Assembly (NCBI GenBank): GCA_965204695.1
Contig: OZ242007.1
Coordinates: forward strand, 2,728,001 to 2,792,000
Length of the DNA stretch: 64,000 nucleotides
Source of the DNA: JAHEKD01 sp965204695
GTDB lineage: Bacteria > Pseudomonadota > Gammaproteobacteria > Arenicellales > JAHEKD01
Reading direction: 5' to 3'
Shown one piece after another: positions 1 to 8,119 of the stretch. The translations under genes and the position numbers were made by a program. The notes under the pieces were generated by a model. It worked only from the letters and a program-made list of their open reading frames with translations. It was not told the origin of the DNA and made no database searches. Numbering within the stretch: position 1 is the first letter of the stretch; each line of letters starts with the position of its first letter.

Positions 1-669
1 GGCAGAGAAAACATCAACGGCACTGTTTAAACCTGCTTGATAACCTGTTTCAATTATATACAGAGCCTCATCCAGGCTGTCTAGTTGGCGTTGACTGAGT
101 GCCACTTGATTGCCTGCTTCAATTGCATTGAACCAGGTTTGTGCAACATTAGCTGCCAACGATAAGCGTGCTGCCTGATATAAGGCAGCCCGGTTTTGGG
201 AGTCCAGATAATTGGCGCGGCTTCTGTCACTGAGTTTTCCCCAAAGATCGGCTTCCCAGTTCACGCTTAAGTCACCTTGATAACGGGTGCTGTATTGAGT
301 GGAGACAAGGCCTTGTTCATCAATTACAAAACTTTTGCTGCGATTGCGTTGCACGCCTATATCAACATTAGGATAAAGATTTGCATTAGTGGCCTTAGCT
401 GTGGCAATGGCAGCATTCAACTGTTCGACGTTGGCTTGTAAATCAAAATTATTTTGTAATGCTGTACGAATATATTGATCCAAATTTGAATCGCTGAATT
501 GTGACAGCCAACCCAGACTGATTTGTTCAGTCGAACTTGCACTTTCCCAATTTTCCGGAAAGCTAAACGGTATTTCAGCAACTGCGGGCTGTTTGTTAAA
601 AAAATTACAACCCGTTACAAGCAACGTTAAAACCGTAATAAACCCTAATTTTTGAGAATTTGACGGCAT
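1..669 (-). CDS. RND efflux outer-membrane factor lipoprotein (TolC/NodT family), 5' part only
   Basis: The reverse strand reads from an ATG at 669 to the window edge without a stop (223 codons), so only the N-terminal half is present. It opens with a lipoprotein signal peptide ending in the lipobox LLVTGC, followed by a TolC-like region containing phrases such as SLGWLSQFSDSNLDQYI, NANLYPNIDIG and VNWEADLWGKLSD, which are typical of the NodT/OprM outer-membrane channel family. Such proteins form the outer-membrane duct of tripartite RND pumps or secretion systems. The last visible residues, GLNSAVDVFSA, match the conserved GLxSxLDVL stretch of the second half of the first repeat. Pump partners would lie beyond the left edge. 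The family call is firm; the substrate is unknown. Confidence 0.85.
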   Translation of the reverse strand, partial: MPSNSQKLGFITVLTLLVTGCNFFNKQPAVAEIPFSFPENWESASSTEQISLGWLSQFSDSNLDQYIRTALQNNFDLQANVEQLNAAIATAKATNANLYPNVDIGVQRNRSKSFVIDEQGLVSTQYSTRYQGDLSVNWEADLWGKLSDRSRANYLDSQNRAALYQAARLSLAANVAQTWFNAIEAGNQVALSQRQLDSLDEALYIIETGYQAGLNSAVDVFSA

Positions 670-896
670 AAAGTGATTATAAATCGGCTTAACTTCAACA
701 CAACGTGAATGATCTAAACATGTATCTTATCAGCGTATTGAATTTTCGATGGCAATTTACGCAATTTTTACAAAAAGGAGTATTATCATCCAGCCCCCCA
801 TTGTGGATAAACATCCGTGGATGAATCTCTATTAAGTTGGCTTTTAATTTAATTAGGATGATGACAGTGTTAAAAGTCCGAACAGTAATTAGGAGA

Positions 897-914
897 TTCC
901 CGCCTTCGCGGGAA
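897..914. repeat. TTCCCGC...GCGGGAA intergenic hairpin
   Basis: A perfect 7-bp inverted repeat (TTCCCGC, loop CTTC, GCGGGAA) sits just downstream of the apaG stop. It may help terminate apaG transcription, although no clear T-tract follows on the minus strand. The same CCCGC...GCGGG core recurs near 4557 and 44879, so it looks like a copy of a short dispersed intergenic repeat. The rest of 670-920 holds no gene that I can see. Confidence 0.55.
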
Positions 915-920
915 CAAGCT

Positions 921-1316
921 TTACTGTAAAACCCTGGGAACAGATAAAGTAAACTGCGGAATGGCCGCTTTAAATATTTGGCCGTTTTCCCCCAGCATGT
1001 CGTAAAAGCCTTTCATGGTGCCGACTTCAGTTTTCAAAATAGCGGCGCTTGTGTATTCAAAACTTTTACCAGGCTCAATAATAGGTTGCTTTCCGACCAC
1101 GCCTTCGCCATGTACTTCCTGAACACTGAAATCACTTTCAGTAATGACCCAGTGGCGGGTTATTAATTGGCATTTGTGTGCACCCACATTGCGAATATTA
1201 ATGGTATAGGCAAACACATATTTTTCGTTATCAGGTTGTGATTGTTGCTTGAGATAGTGAGTTTTTACTTCAATCTCAATGCCGTGGTTTATATTTGCTG
1301 CGTGTGTTTCAGTCAT
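921..1316 (-). CDS. apaG: ApaG protein
   Basis: A protein of about 131 residues with the ApaG/DUF525 hallmarks GEGVVGKQPIIEPGKSFEYT and GTMKGFYDM. ApaG is a small beta-sandwich protein (fibronectin-III-like fold) of unclear role, linked genetically to Ap4A metabolism and metal efflux in enterobacteria. The start is taken at the ATG at 1316, which overlaps the end of apaH by 8 bases; an in-frame TTG at 1322 is the alternative. The overlap implies translational coupling with apaH. In E. coli the order is apaG then apaH; here it is reversed. The length is normal for the family. Confidence 0.93.
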   Translation of the reverse strand: MTETHAANINHGIEIEVKTHYLKQQSQPDNEKYVFAYTINIRNVGAHKCQLITRHWVITESDFSVQEVHGEGVVGKQPIIEPGKSFEYTSAAILKTEVGTMKGFYDMLGENGQIFKAAIPQFTLSVPRVLQ

Positions 1317-2118
1317 GGCCAACTTGAATAATTTTAACTTTTTTCTTTTTCAATTTAAAAGCAGTTAATTTCCCACCCCACAAATAACCGCTATCCATGC
1401 AAATCACATTATGGCTCTGGTGGAAACCCAAGGCACTCCAATGTCCGAAAAAGATTAATTGATCAGCTGTTTTCCGATTGGGTACCTCAAACCATGGGTA
1501 AAATGATTTGGGTTGTGAACCCGGTGGGCCTTTTTGAGTTAGCGTCAGTGAACCCGTTTTTCTGCAAAAACGTGCTCGAGTCAACACGTTAGTGATCAAG
1601 CGTTGGCGATCCCACTTTTTTAAATTATTGGACCAGTTCGAAGGTTTGCTACCATACATTTTACTCAAGAACTTTTTGCGCTTTTTTCCTTGTAACGACG
1701 ATTCAATTTCTGCTGCATAAGTTAATGTATCTTCGGTTGACCAGTTTTTGTGAACCGACGCATGAACAAGTAGAAAATCATATTTTTTATTAAATAATGC
1801 TAATGGTCGAGTGGCCAACCATTCAATCATTTCATCAGCATCTGATTCATCCAGCATCAAGTGCGAATTGTCATTACGTTTGGGCTGTGAAACACCGGCT
1901 GCTACGGCTAACAGGTGTAAATCATGATTACCTAAAACGACGTTTGCGTTCTCACCCAAATCCATTACATGACGTACGACCTCAGCAGATTTAGGGCCAC
2001 GGTTGACTAAATCACCAGTCAACCACAAGCGGTCTTTTTCAGGGCGAAATTTGGATTTTTTTAAAAGCCGTTTGAATGCTTTGTAACAACCATGAATATC
2101 ACCGACTACCAAATCCAT
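1309..2118 (-). CDS. apaH: Symmetrical bis(5'-nucleosyl)-tetraphosphatase
   Basis: A 269-residue protein beginning MDLVVGDIHGCYKAF, with the metallophosphoesterase signature motifs GDIHG (residues 6-10), GDLVNRGP and GNHD in the expected order, and a C-terminal FFGHWSALG segment conserved in ApaH. It hydrolyses diadenosine tetraphosphate symmetrically to two ADP and also removes Np4 caps from RNA in E. coli. Its length matches the family. It lies 40 bases downstream of mlaA and overlaps apaG, so the three are probably co-transcribed. The ATG at 2118 starts exactly at the conserved N-terminus. Confidence 0.95.
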   Translation of the reverse strand: MDLVVGDIHGCYKAFKRLLKKSKFRPEKDRLWLTGDLVNRGPKSAEVVRHVMDLGENANVVLGNHDLHLLAVAAGVSQPKRNDNSHLMLDESDADEMIEWLATRPLALFNKKYDFLLVHASVHKNWSTEDTLTYAAEIESSLQGKKRKKFLSKMYGSKPSNWSNNLKKWDRQRLITNVLTRARFCRKTGSLTLTQKGPPGSQPKSFYPWFEVPNRKTADQLIFFGHWSALGFHQSHNVICMDSGYLWGGKLTAFKLKKKKVKIIQVGHD

Positions 2119-2158
2119 AATTAGTTAAAAAGGCTAGATTGTCTTTTAATGAGTAAGA

Positions 2159-2947
2159 TTAGCTCTCGGCTTCGAGTTCATCTTCAAATTCATCATCAAA
2201 CTCGTCATCAAATTCATCAGTATCTTCAACAGCCGTATCTTTAAGTGCAGCTTCTCGACGTTGTAAGTAAGTCTCACGCACAAAGATATAAGGATCGAGT
2301 TGTAATTCAAGTAAATCATCAGTACCCAGGAAACCAGCACGAGCCTGAACAATGTCTAAACCGAGTAGAGCATATCTAGCAGTATCATCATCGACATAAG
2401 TAATAGGATCCATAAAGCGATCAGGAATCATTCCGGCCGAATGGCGTAAATATCTAGGCCCGAATAAAGGCAGCACAAAATAAGGGCCGGATGGAACACC
2501 CCAGGCGGCTAGCGTCTGGCCGAAGTCTTCATTGTGTTTGGGAATATCTAACTTTCCGGCGACATCGAAAAAACCAAGCACGCCTACCGTTGAATTCAGC
2601 ACGAAACGGCCAGTACTTAAGCCAGCTTTATCAAATTTGCCTTGCAGCAAACTGTTGATCGCGTTTCGCGGTTCGTTAAGGTTACTGAAAAATTTACTAA
2701 TTCCACTTTCGACTGGATCAGGGGTAATTTTTTCGTAGGTTTTTGCCAACGGTTTGAGAAGATATTTATCAAGCTTAGTATTAAATTTATATACTGAGCG
2801 ATTAAAATTTTCATAAGGGTCGATATTATCGGTCTGTGATTGATTGGCTTGCTCGTCGACTTGTGGTTGTTGCCGTCCAGCACAACCCGCCGCAAGCATA
2901 ACAATCATCATTGACAGTAAAATTTTGTTTATTAGTTCGCTACGCAT
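2159..2947 (-). CDS. mlaA: MlaA (VacJ) outer-membrane lipid asymmetry lipoprotein
   Basis: The ATG at 2947 is preceded by a strong Shine-Dalgarno site (GGAGG), so it is preferred over the ATG 18 bases further upstream. The 262-residue product has a lipoprotein signal (MLAAGC lipobox) and the VacJ domain, with DPYENFNRSVYKFN, FNLNEPRNAIN and GPYFVLPLFGP. MlaA sits in the inner leaflet of the outer membrane and extracts mislocalised phospholipids for retrograde transport by the Mla system. The C-terminus has a strikingly acidic tail rich in DEF and DDEF units (about 20 residues), which is not a general feature of the family. The mlaBCDEF genes are not in this window. Confidence 0.93.
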   Translation of the reverse strand: MRSELINKILLSMMIVMLAAGCAGRQQPQVDEQANQSQTDNIDPYENFNRSVYKFNTKLDKYLLKPLAKTYEKITPDPVESGISKFFSNLNEPRNAINSLLQGKFDKAGLSTGRFVLNSTVGVLGFFDVAGKLDIPKHNEDFGQTLAAWGVPSGPYFVLPLFGPRYLRHSAGMIPDRFMDPITYVDDDTARYALLGLDIVQARAGFLGTDDLLELQLDPYIFVRETYLQRREAALKDTAVEDTDEFDDEFDDEFEDELEAES

Positions 2948-3147
2948 GGAGTCCTCCAGATACATATGCGGATTATATAGTTGATAATCTCACGAGCATA
3001 GTAAAGTGTTGAATCAAATCTAATTAAACTGACCTCGGTTTTAAGCATTGGTTCAGTTTAGAAAACATCAAGCTACTAATAATTAAATGCTAAAGCCCAT
3101 ACTCTGGGTTTATAATACCGAGTCCTGAAGTCATTCCATAATCTTAA

Positions 3148-3660
3148 ATGAAATCTTTCAAAATAATTATTGCCACCGTTGCTTTATTGCCTGCGATAAG
3201 CTTCTCGCAGGAGTTCCTGATCAAGGAGCCTGATAATTCCGCAAAAATTTTTAAAGATTGGGCTAACCAGTGTGAAACGGATCCCAATTTAAAAAAAGAA
3301 ATTTGTTATACATCACAAACCATAGTGGTTAAAGGCAAAGACGCCGAATTATTAAATATTGCCGTTGGACATGTTCCCGAAGCTGAAAAGCCGATACTAA
3401 GAATCACCACACCTCTGGGCACTTTGTTACCTGAAGGGATGAAAGTACAGATTGATGCTGGTGAAGTCTCGCGCCTGCCTTTTGTCTTTTGTAGCCGTAT
3501 CGGATGCCATATTGAAGTGGGTATAACGGATAAATTCCTCGATGCAATCAAAAAGGGCAATAAGATTAAACTGACCTTTCTTGATTTAGGGGGGCGTTCA
3601 TTTGAAGTGCCCGTATCTTTGTCTGGATTCACTAAAGCTTACAATTCACTTCAATCTTAA
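3148..3660 (+). CDS. Invasion-associated locus B (IalB) family periplasmic protein
   Basis: A 170-residue protein with a cleavable signal peptide (MKSFKIIIATVALLPAISFSQ) followed by the IalB domain: FKDWANQCE near residue 35, EICYTSQTIV, ITTPLGTLLPEGM, and CSRIGCHIEVGIT with paired cysteines likely to form disulfides. IalB proteins are small periplasmic proteins described first in Bartonella; their biochemical role is not established. It stands upstream of the phosphatase/ABM pair on the same strand with a 16-base gap, so co-transcription is likely. Confidence 0.8.
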   Translation: MKSFKIIIATVALLPAISFSQEFLIKEPDNSAKIFKDWANQCETDPNLKKEICYTSQTIVVKGKDAELLNIAVGHVPEAEKPILRITTPLGTLLPEGMKVQIDAGEVSRLPFVFCSRIGCHIEVGITDKFLDAIKKGNKIKLTFLDLGGRSFEVPVSLSGFTKAYNSLQS

Positions 3661-3676
3661 ACTGTTTTCGTTTTAA

Positions 3677-4135
3677 ATGATCGATTTTGTTAAAGTTGAC
3701 TCGACCCTATTCGTCGGTACGTGTCCCAGTAATGAAGTCGACATTAAGCAAATTAGATTGATTGGTGTTACCGGTATTCTGAATCTTCAGACCGATGAAG
3801 ATTTCGTTAAATGGAAAGTCAATTTTGAAGAAATTGAACAAGCCAGTTATGATTTAGATTTAGTGATACAACGTTTGCCGATTATTGATTTTGATGACGA
3901 CGATTTGAGTCGACATTTACCTGCAGCCGTAAGCCTGTTAAATCGACTGATTGCCGTAGGGCATACAATTTATCTTCATTGTACTGCCGGCCGTGATCGC
4001 TCACCGACAGTAGCAGTGGCTTATCTTGCCAAATACAAGTCCATGACAGTTGAGCAAGCAGCTACACATTTAAAATCGTTACGTGAGTGTCGTCCGAAGG
4101 TGGATTTAATTAAGGGATTTTTAGCTCAAGCATAG
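3677..4135 (+). CDS. Dual-specificity/tyrosine-type protein phosphatase family protein
   Basis: A 152-residue cytoplasmic protein with the cysteine phosphatase P-loop LHCTAGRDRSPTVAVAYL near residues 108-125, i.e. the CX5R signature with catalytic Cys and Arg. A plausible general-acid Asp lies in the DFDDDDLSRH loop upstream. The arrangement FVGTCPSNEVDIKQI...GVTGILNLQTDEDF is typical of small dual-specificity phosphatase-like proteins. The substrate is unknown. It is followed after 9 bases by an ABM-domain gene, suggesting an operon. Confidence 0.85.
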   Translation: MIDFVKVDSTLFVGTCPSNEVDIKQIRLIGVTGILNLQTDEDFVKWKVNFEEIEQASYDLDLVIQRLPIIDFDDDDLSRHLPAAVSLLNRLIAVGHTIYLHCTAGRDRSPTVAVAYLAKYKSMTVEQAATHLKSLRECRPKVDLIKGFLAQA

Positions 4136-4144
4136 TAACTTAAT

Positions 4145-4471
4145 ATGATTGTGGAACATGCTGTGCTAGAAGTTATTCCCGGGCAGGAACTGGATTTTGA
4201 ACAGGCTTTTGCCCAGGCTCAAAAAATTATCAGTAAAATGCCGGGTTATGTTTCTCACCAATTGCTACGATGTATTGAGGACAACAACCGATATTTGTTT
4301 TTAGTAAAATGGCAAACCTTGGAGGATCATGAAACAGGTTTTCGTCAATCAGCGGAATATCAAGACTGGAAAAAATTATTACATCACTTTTATGAGCCAT
4401 TTCCTCAGGTCTGGCATTTTGAGCAGAAACTTGAATTAAGTTCGAATAACGAAAGAACCTTTTGTGATTAA
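4145..4471 (+). CDS. Antibiotic biosynthesis monooxygenase (ABM) domain protein
   Basis: A 108-residue protein with one ABM/dimeric alpha-beta barrel domain: MIVEHAVLEVIPGQELDFE, KMPGYVSHQLLRC and YLFLVKWQTLEDHETGFRQS. Such small dimeric proteins include heme-degrading IsdG-like enzymes and quinol monooxygenases; which applies here cannot be told. It is tightly linked to the upstream phosphatase gene (9-base gap). Confidence 0.82.
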   Translation: MIVEHAVLEVIPGQELDFEQAFAQAQKIISKMPGYVSHQLLRCIEDNNRYLFLVKWQTLEDHETGFRQSAEYQDWKKLLHHFYEPFPQVWHFEQKLELSSNNERTFCD

Positions 4472-4550
4472 TACTTAAACTGGACAATAGTTGATACAGT
4501 AAAGACTGAGGATATAGTCCCGAATTTTTTAAAGTAAATTATCCCGTATC

Positions 4551-4603
4551 GTCATTCCCGCAAAGGCGGGCCATGTACCCTGTGGGTGAATCCAGTAAAT
4601 TAA
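4551..4603. repeat. GTCATTCCCGC...GCGGG dispersed repeat copy
   Basis: The CCCGC-AAAG-GCGGG hairpin at 4557-4570 is followed by an ACCC...GGGT mini-hairpin and the tail GAATCCAGTA, which is also found after the hairpin at 44879. It lies between the ABM gene and the copper chaperone region and may act as a terminator or a small non-autonomous element. Confidence 0.5.
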
Positions 4604-4622
4604 AGAGAATGGAGATTATTTG

Positions 4623-4742
4623 TTGAGCAAAGACTTTAGAAAAATAGCCTTAAAGCTATTCCTTTTAGTGTTTGGTTGCTTGGTGTTAGTGAGCATGATA
4701 CAGGCTGAAGATGAGGTGCTTTTGATTGAAAGTTTATGCTGA
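4623..4742 (+). pseudogene. Truncated 5' copy of the copper chaperone gene (signal peptide and nine mature codons)
   Basis: From a TTG at 4623 (GGAG Shine-Dalgarno 5' of it) a 39-codon reading frame encodes a signal-peptide-like stretch (KLFLLVFGCLVLVSMIQA) followed by AEDEVLLIES and then a stop at 4740. AEDEVLLIES is exactly the mature N-terminus of the PCuAC protein that starts 16 bases downstream. The shared nucleotides form a 34-base exact direct repeat. Removing the intervening 165 bases (55 codons) would fuse this leader in frame to the rest of the downstream gene, so this looks like the original or a competing 5' end left by a duplication or recombination event. Confidence 0.6.
4699..4732. 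repeat. 34-bp direct repeat, copy 1
   Basis: Identical to 4864-4897, offset 165 bases. It spans the signal-peptide cleavage region and first mature codons of the copper chaperone. Confidence 0.9.
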
Positions 4743-4757
4743 TTTTTTGGAATACAA

Positions 4758-5243
4758 ATGAGAAATAGTTTTAATCTAGATATTATTGTGGAAAGAGGGA
4801 ATCTCTGGACGTGGTTTGTTGCCATGATTTTGATGTTGAGTTCCTTGGCATCTACAAGTTTTGTACAGGCTGAAGATGAGGTGCTTTTGATTGAAAGCAG
4901 TTGGATCCGCGAAGCACCTCCCGGTGTACCGACCCTTGCAGCTTATATGAATATTACCAATATAACCGAGTCTCCCATTTCAATTATAGGTGTCTCATCC
5001 AACATTGCAAAAGAGACAGAATTACATGAAGTAAAAATAGTCACCGATATTATGCAAATGCGTAGAATGTCTGATGTGGTTCTTGGGCCCGGTCAAACAC
5101 TTGAACTCAAAGCCAGTGGTTCACATGTGATGTTGATGGGTGTACAAGAAACGTTTTCACAAGGCGATGAAATCGAAATCGAATTTGAATTAAATGATCT
5201 TCCATCAGTCACAATAGTCGTACCAGTTAAAAAAGGCTCATGA
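4758..5243 (+). CDS. Periplasmic PCu(A)C copper chaperone (DUF461)
   Basis: A 161-residue protein with an N-terminal signal region (WTWFVAMILMLSSLASTSFVQA) and a PCuAC domain: SSWIREAPPGVPTLAAYMNI, ELHEV, MQMRRM and SHVMLMG, giving the family's His/Met copper-binding set (H...MxM...HxM). These proteins deliver Cu(I) to the CuA or CuB centre of cytochrome oxidase. The gene overlaps the following SCO gene by four bases (ATGA), matching the usual PCuAC-SCO pairing. Its 5' end appears to have been replaced: an alternative leader for the same mature protein lies just upstream. Confidence 0.9.
   Translation: MRNSFNLDIIVERGNLWTWFVAMILMLSSLASTSFVQAEDEVLLIESSWIREAPPGVPTLAAYMNITNITESPISIIGVSSNIAKETELHEVKIVTDIMQMRRMSDVVLGPGQTLELKASGSHVMLMGVQETFSQGDEIEIEFELNDLPSVTIVVPVKKGS
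4864..4897. repeat. 34-bp direct repeat, copy 2
   Basis: Identical to 4699-4732; lies inside the intact PCuAC gene at the signal peptide/mature junction. Confidence 0.9.
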
Positions 5244-5869
5244 ACTCAACATTGCTTAAAACATTAACAGTCATGCTAGGGTTAGCTGCGCTGGCTTTTG
5301 GCTTTTGGCTTGCTACGAATCAGCAACGAAATTCTGGACCACTAATAAGTGAGGAAGTCGGTATTGTTTACCCACAAGCTAGAGAAATAGGGGAGTTTCA
5401 GCTTGTTGATTTTAATGGGGATCCGATTGATCAACAGCGTTTCAAAGACAAATGGTGGCTGGTGTATTTTGGTTTTACTTTTTGTCCGGACGCTTGCCCA
5501 ATAGCACTCACTGACATGAAAAAGATCAAGGAAAAATTCGATCAACTGACCAGAGAACAGGTTGAATTTGCTTTTATTTCTGTTGATCCGGCTCGTGATA
5601 CACCTGAGCGTTTAAAACAATATACACAATATTTTGACCCGGATTTTTTTGCTGCCACTGGTCAGCCAGAAGATCTAGAGGACCTGGCCACCCGGGTTGG
5701 CGTAGTTTTTCTAGTGCCGGAAAATCCCGAGAATGAAAATTATGTGGTTGATCATTCTACTTTTATGTTGCTGTGGAATCCTCAAGTAAATTTACAAGCA
5801 ATTTTCAAAGTTCCTCACAAACCTGAAAAAGTGGCTGAGGGAATCAAGAAAATTCTGGCAGCGTCATGA
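5240..5869 (+). CDS. SCO1/SenC family copper-binding assembly protein
   Basis: A 209-residue membrane-anchored protein: an N-terminal TM helix (LKTLTVMLGLAALAFGFWLA) and a thioredoxin-like SCO domain with the copper site CPDACP in YFGFTFCPDACPIALTDM and the distal His in VVDHSTFMLLW. It metallates the CuA site of cytochrome c oxidase together with PCuAC. Translationally coupled to the upstream chaperone gene. Length and motifs are normal. Confidence 0.94.
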   Translation: MNSTLLKTLTVMLGLAALAFGFWLATNQQRNSGPLISEEVGIVYPQAREIGEFQLVDFNGDPIDQQRFKDKWWLVYFGFTFCPDACPIALTDMKKIKEKFDQLTREQVEFAFISVDPARDTPERLKQYTQYFDPDFFAATGQPEDLEDLATRVGVVFLVPENPENENYVVDHSTFMLLWNPQVNLQAIFKVPHKPEKVAEGIKKILAAS

Positions 5870-5987
5870 TACATGAATGAACTAAGGTCTATTAATACGT
5901 AGTTAGACATTGTCCTGTTTAACAGGCTCGAGCAGCGACAAGGATATCCTCACACCGCTTCGTGTCTCAAGATGACAATCTCTTTAG

Positions 5988-6884
5988 TCATTTAGACCAC
6001 AACTGAGGGTCTAAATTAAGCAATTGATTCAAAAGCCATTGCCCGCAACTGCCGAGTTGTTTTTTCTTGGTCCAGACAACATCCACTCCTTGCAGTATGT
6101 CGGATTGCTGGAAGTCATAGCTTAAGCGCACTAATTGACCTGTCTTGAGTTTTTCAGCCACCACTGTTTGTGGTAATAATGCCCAGCCAAAATCGGCCGA
6201 CAATAATTCGATAATTGTAAATGGACTTTCACCGTACCAAACCTTGGGACTTCTTTGCTCGCGTTTATGACTAGTGTCTTCAAGTGCCCGGCTGCGTGTC
6301 AATAATTGCCTATGTTGGCGCAAATCTGCGTGGGAAACTATGGATTTGTCAGCCAACGGAAAAGTGGGGCTGCATACCAGAACCAATTTGGAATGACCAA
6401 TCCCTCGGAAGTAAAAACCCTGAGGGTAATCCTCCTGTTCCATCATTAAACCTATATCAGCTCGACCTTGCTCCAGTAACCGGGCTACATCATTCACGCC
6501 CGGGTCGAGAATTTCCACTTCCAGATAAGGAAATTGATCACCAAGCTGTTCAAAAATAGTTAATAGTGAGTGTACAAAAATGCCTTGTTCTATAGCAATA
6601 CATAGCTGTGTTTCAGTAACTTGAAGCGTAGAGGCTGCGCAGGCTTCAAACTCACGGCTGCTTTGTAATAGCGAGCGGGCGTAATCGAGCAATTTGCTGC
6701 CTTCTTGAGTGAGTTGTGGGTTACGGCCACTGCGGTCAAACAATTCCACACCTAAATCAATTTCAAGATTCATTACCGCTGTGCTAACTGCTGATTGTGC
6801 TTTATTTAGGTGACGGGCAGCGGCTGAGAAGGAGCCTAACTCAGCCGCTCTGACAAAAGCTCGAATCTGTTCAAGATTATACAT
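5988..6884 (-). CDS. LysR-family regulator, likely controlling the divergent PACE efflux gene
   Basis: A 298-residue LysR protein: winged HTH at residues 1-60 (YNLEQIRAFVRAAELGSFSA, QSAVSTAVMNLE, GVELFDRSGR), followed by a periplasmic-binding-type effector domain (QLCIAIEQGIFVH...ADIGLMMEQEDYPQGF). The start is placed at the ATG at 6884, where the canonical N-terminus MYNLEQIRAF begins; a TTG four codons upstream is less likely. It is divergent from the PACE transporter with a 95-base shared promoter region containing a perfect dyad. A LysR gene next to a PACE pump (as with AceR/AceI) commonly encodes its activator. Confidence 0.88.
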   Translation of the reverse strand: MYNLEQIRAFVRAAELGSFSAAARHLNKAQSAVSTAVMNLEIDLGVELFDRSGRNPQLTQEGSKLLDYARSLLQSSREFEACAASTLQVTETQLCIAIEQGIFVHSLLTIFEQLGDQFPYLEVEILDPGVNDVARLLEQGRADIGLMMEQEDYPQGFYFRGIGHSKLVLVCSPTFPLADKSIVSHADLRQHRQLLTRSRALEDTSHKREQRSPKVWYGESPFTIIELLSADFGWALLPQTVVAEKLKTGQLVRLSYDFQQSDILQGVDVVWTKKKQLGSCGQWLLNQLLNLDPQLWSK

Positions 6885-6897
6885 AATCAAATTCAAT

Positions 6898-6916
6898 CTA
6901 TCTGATATTCAGATAG
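6898..6916. promoter_or_regulatory. Probable LysR operator between LysR and PACE genes
   Basis: CTATCTGA-TAT-TCAGATAG, a perfect 8-bp dyad, lies 13 bases upstream of the LysR ATG. A half site ATCTGATAT recurs at 6941-6949, nearer the PACE gene. A full recognition site plus an activation half site is the usual LysR layout. Confidence 0.65.
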
Positions 6917-6979
6917 TATATAACTTTTTTATATTTATTTATCTGATATATTGGCTCAAAACTTATCGAGGTTTTAGCA

Positions 6980-7426
6980 ATGAAAAAGCAAGTTGTAATT
7001 CGAAACAAAGCCGACCGGTTGCGCTATGTGATTGTTTTTGAATTGATTTTGATCTCAATTTTAGCTCCCCTTGGTGCTTATGTTCTTGATAAATCATTAG
7101 TCGATGTCGGTTTGCTATCTATAGTGCTGTCAGTGAAAGCGATGTTATTTGGTTATTTATATAACTGGTGTTTTGACCGAATTGATGCCCGTGCTGGCCG
7201 CGTGCCCACACAAAGATCATTAGCTGGGCGAATTTTACATGCTGTTGGTTTTGAATGCGGTTTGGTGATGACCTCATTGCCGATTGTTATGTGGTGGCTA
7301 CAGATGACATTATTTCAGGCATTAGTCATGGATATTGCTGTGACTTCGATTGTTGTGGTTTATACTTTTATTTTCACTTATTGTTACGACTGGTTATTCC
7401 CTGTTTCCCAGCCAGAAGTAGCGTGA
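6980..7426 (+). CDS. PACE-family multidrug/biocide efflux transporter
   Basis: A 148-residue inner-membrane protein with four predicted TM helices arranged as two bacterial-transmembrane-pair repeats: RLRYVIVFELILISILAPLG, AMLFGYLYNWCFDRIDAR, then RILHAVGFECGLVMTSLPIV and FIFTYCYDWLFPV. The paired F/YxxxYxWxFD motifs and the charged Arg/Glu residues in TM1 and TM3 are those of the PACE (AceI-like) family, which exports chlorhexidine, acriflavine and related compounds and may naturally act on short-chain diamines. The length fits the family exactly. Confidence 0.9.
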   Translation: MKKQVVIRNKADRLRYVIVFELILISILAPLGAYVLDKSLVDVGLLSIVLSVKAMLFGYLYNWCFDRIDARAGRVPTQRSLAGRILHAVGFECGLVMTSLPIVMWWLQMTLFQALVMDIAVTSIVVVYTFIFTYCYDWLFPVSQPEVA

Positions 7427-7652
7427 TCAGCTGTTTTTACAACAATTATTTTGGACGTTGACTTTTTTTTGAATAAACGGACAGTAATAATAACTCGCCT
7501 TTTAAATTTTGTTGTAAATTAAGTAGTCGTCGCAATTTTAGTATTGGTAATCTTGCATAAAATCGAAGATAGCCCGTTGATTGCAGAAGATAATGTGACT
7601 TCCACATTTATTGGTGTAATGTATAGCCTTTAAAGCATATGTATTAAAAAAT

Positions 7653-8042
7653 ATGCACAGAATCATTCAGCACTTGTTGATCGCCCTTAGTATTCTCGGG
7701 TTATTCACATGTTCAAAAACACCTGTAAACATCCCGGCCGACGCACGCGTTATCATTGTTGGTGCTGGTGCTGCCGGACTGAATGCAGGTCGGGTGCTGA
7801 ATGAAAAAGGTGTTAATTTCACCATTGTTGAAGCCAGTGACCAGGTCGGTGGGCGCTTGAGAAAAAATACTGAATTTGCAGATTTCCCGCTGGATGTCGG
7901 TGCGGAATGGATCCATGGAAACAAAGCATTAACGTATCGCTGGGCCAGACGAGAAGATGTTGCCCTTTATAAAGATGAAAGTGACATGGTGCTTTGGTAT
8001 GGAGATCGTTATCTACCTGTTGATGATGCTGATTTTCCTGAG
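7653..8042 (+). pseudogene. Flavin amine oxidase lipoprotein, truncated by IS element
   Basis: About 130 codons remain of a flavin-containing amine oxidase. It has a lipoprotein signal (LSILGLFTC), the Rossmann FAD motif VIIVGAGAAGLNAGRVL, the ADP-binding acid in FTIVEASDQVGGRLR, and DVGAEWIHG. The frame runs into the IS left end at 8043 and stops inside it at 8115-8117. Full-length relatives are over 400 residues, so the catalytic and substrate domains are gone. The missing part does not reappear on the other side of the IS, which indicates deletion and not simple insertion. Confidence 0.85.
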
Positions 8043-8119
8043 TGTATGTCGTCAGATGATTTGGGACAGTTAGTTCTTAAAATTAAGAGAGACTATCCGA
8101 TCATATCACTTGCCTGAGA

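Noticed and set aside
2146..2904. Extra ORFs within mlaA on both strands
   Set aside because: Shadows of a strongly supported lipoprotein gene; no start signals.
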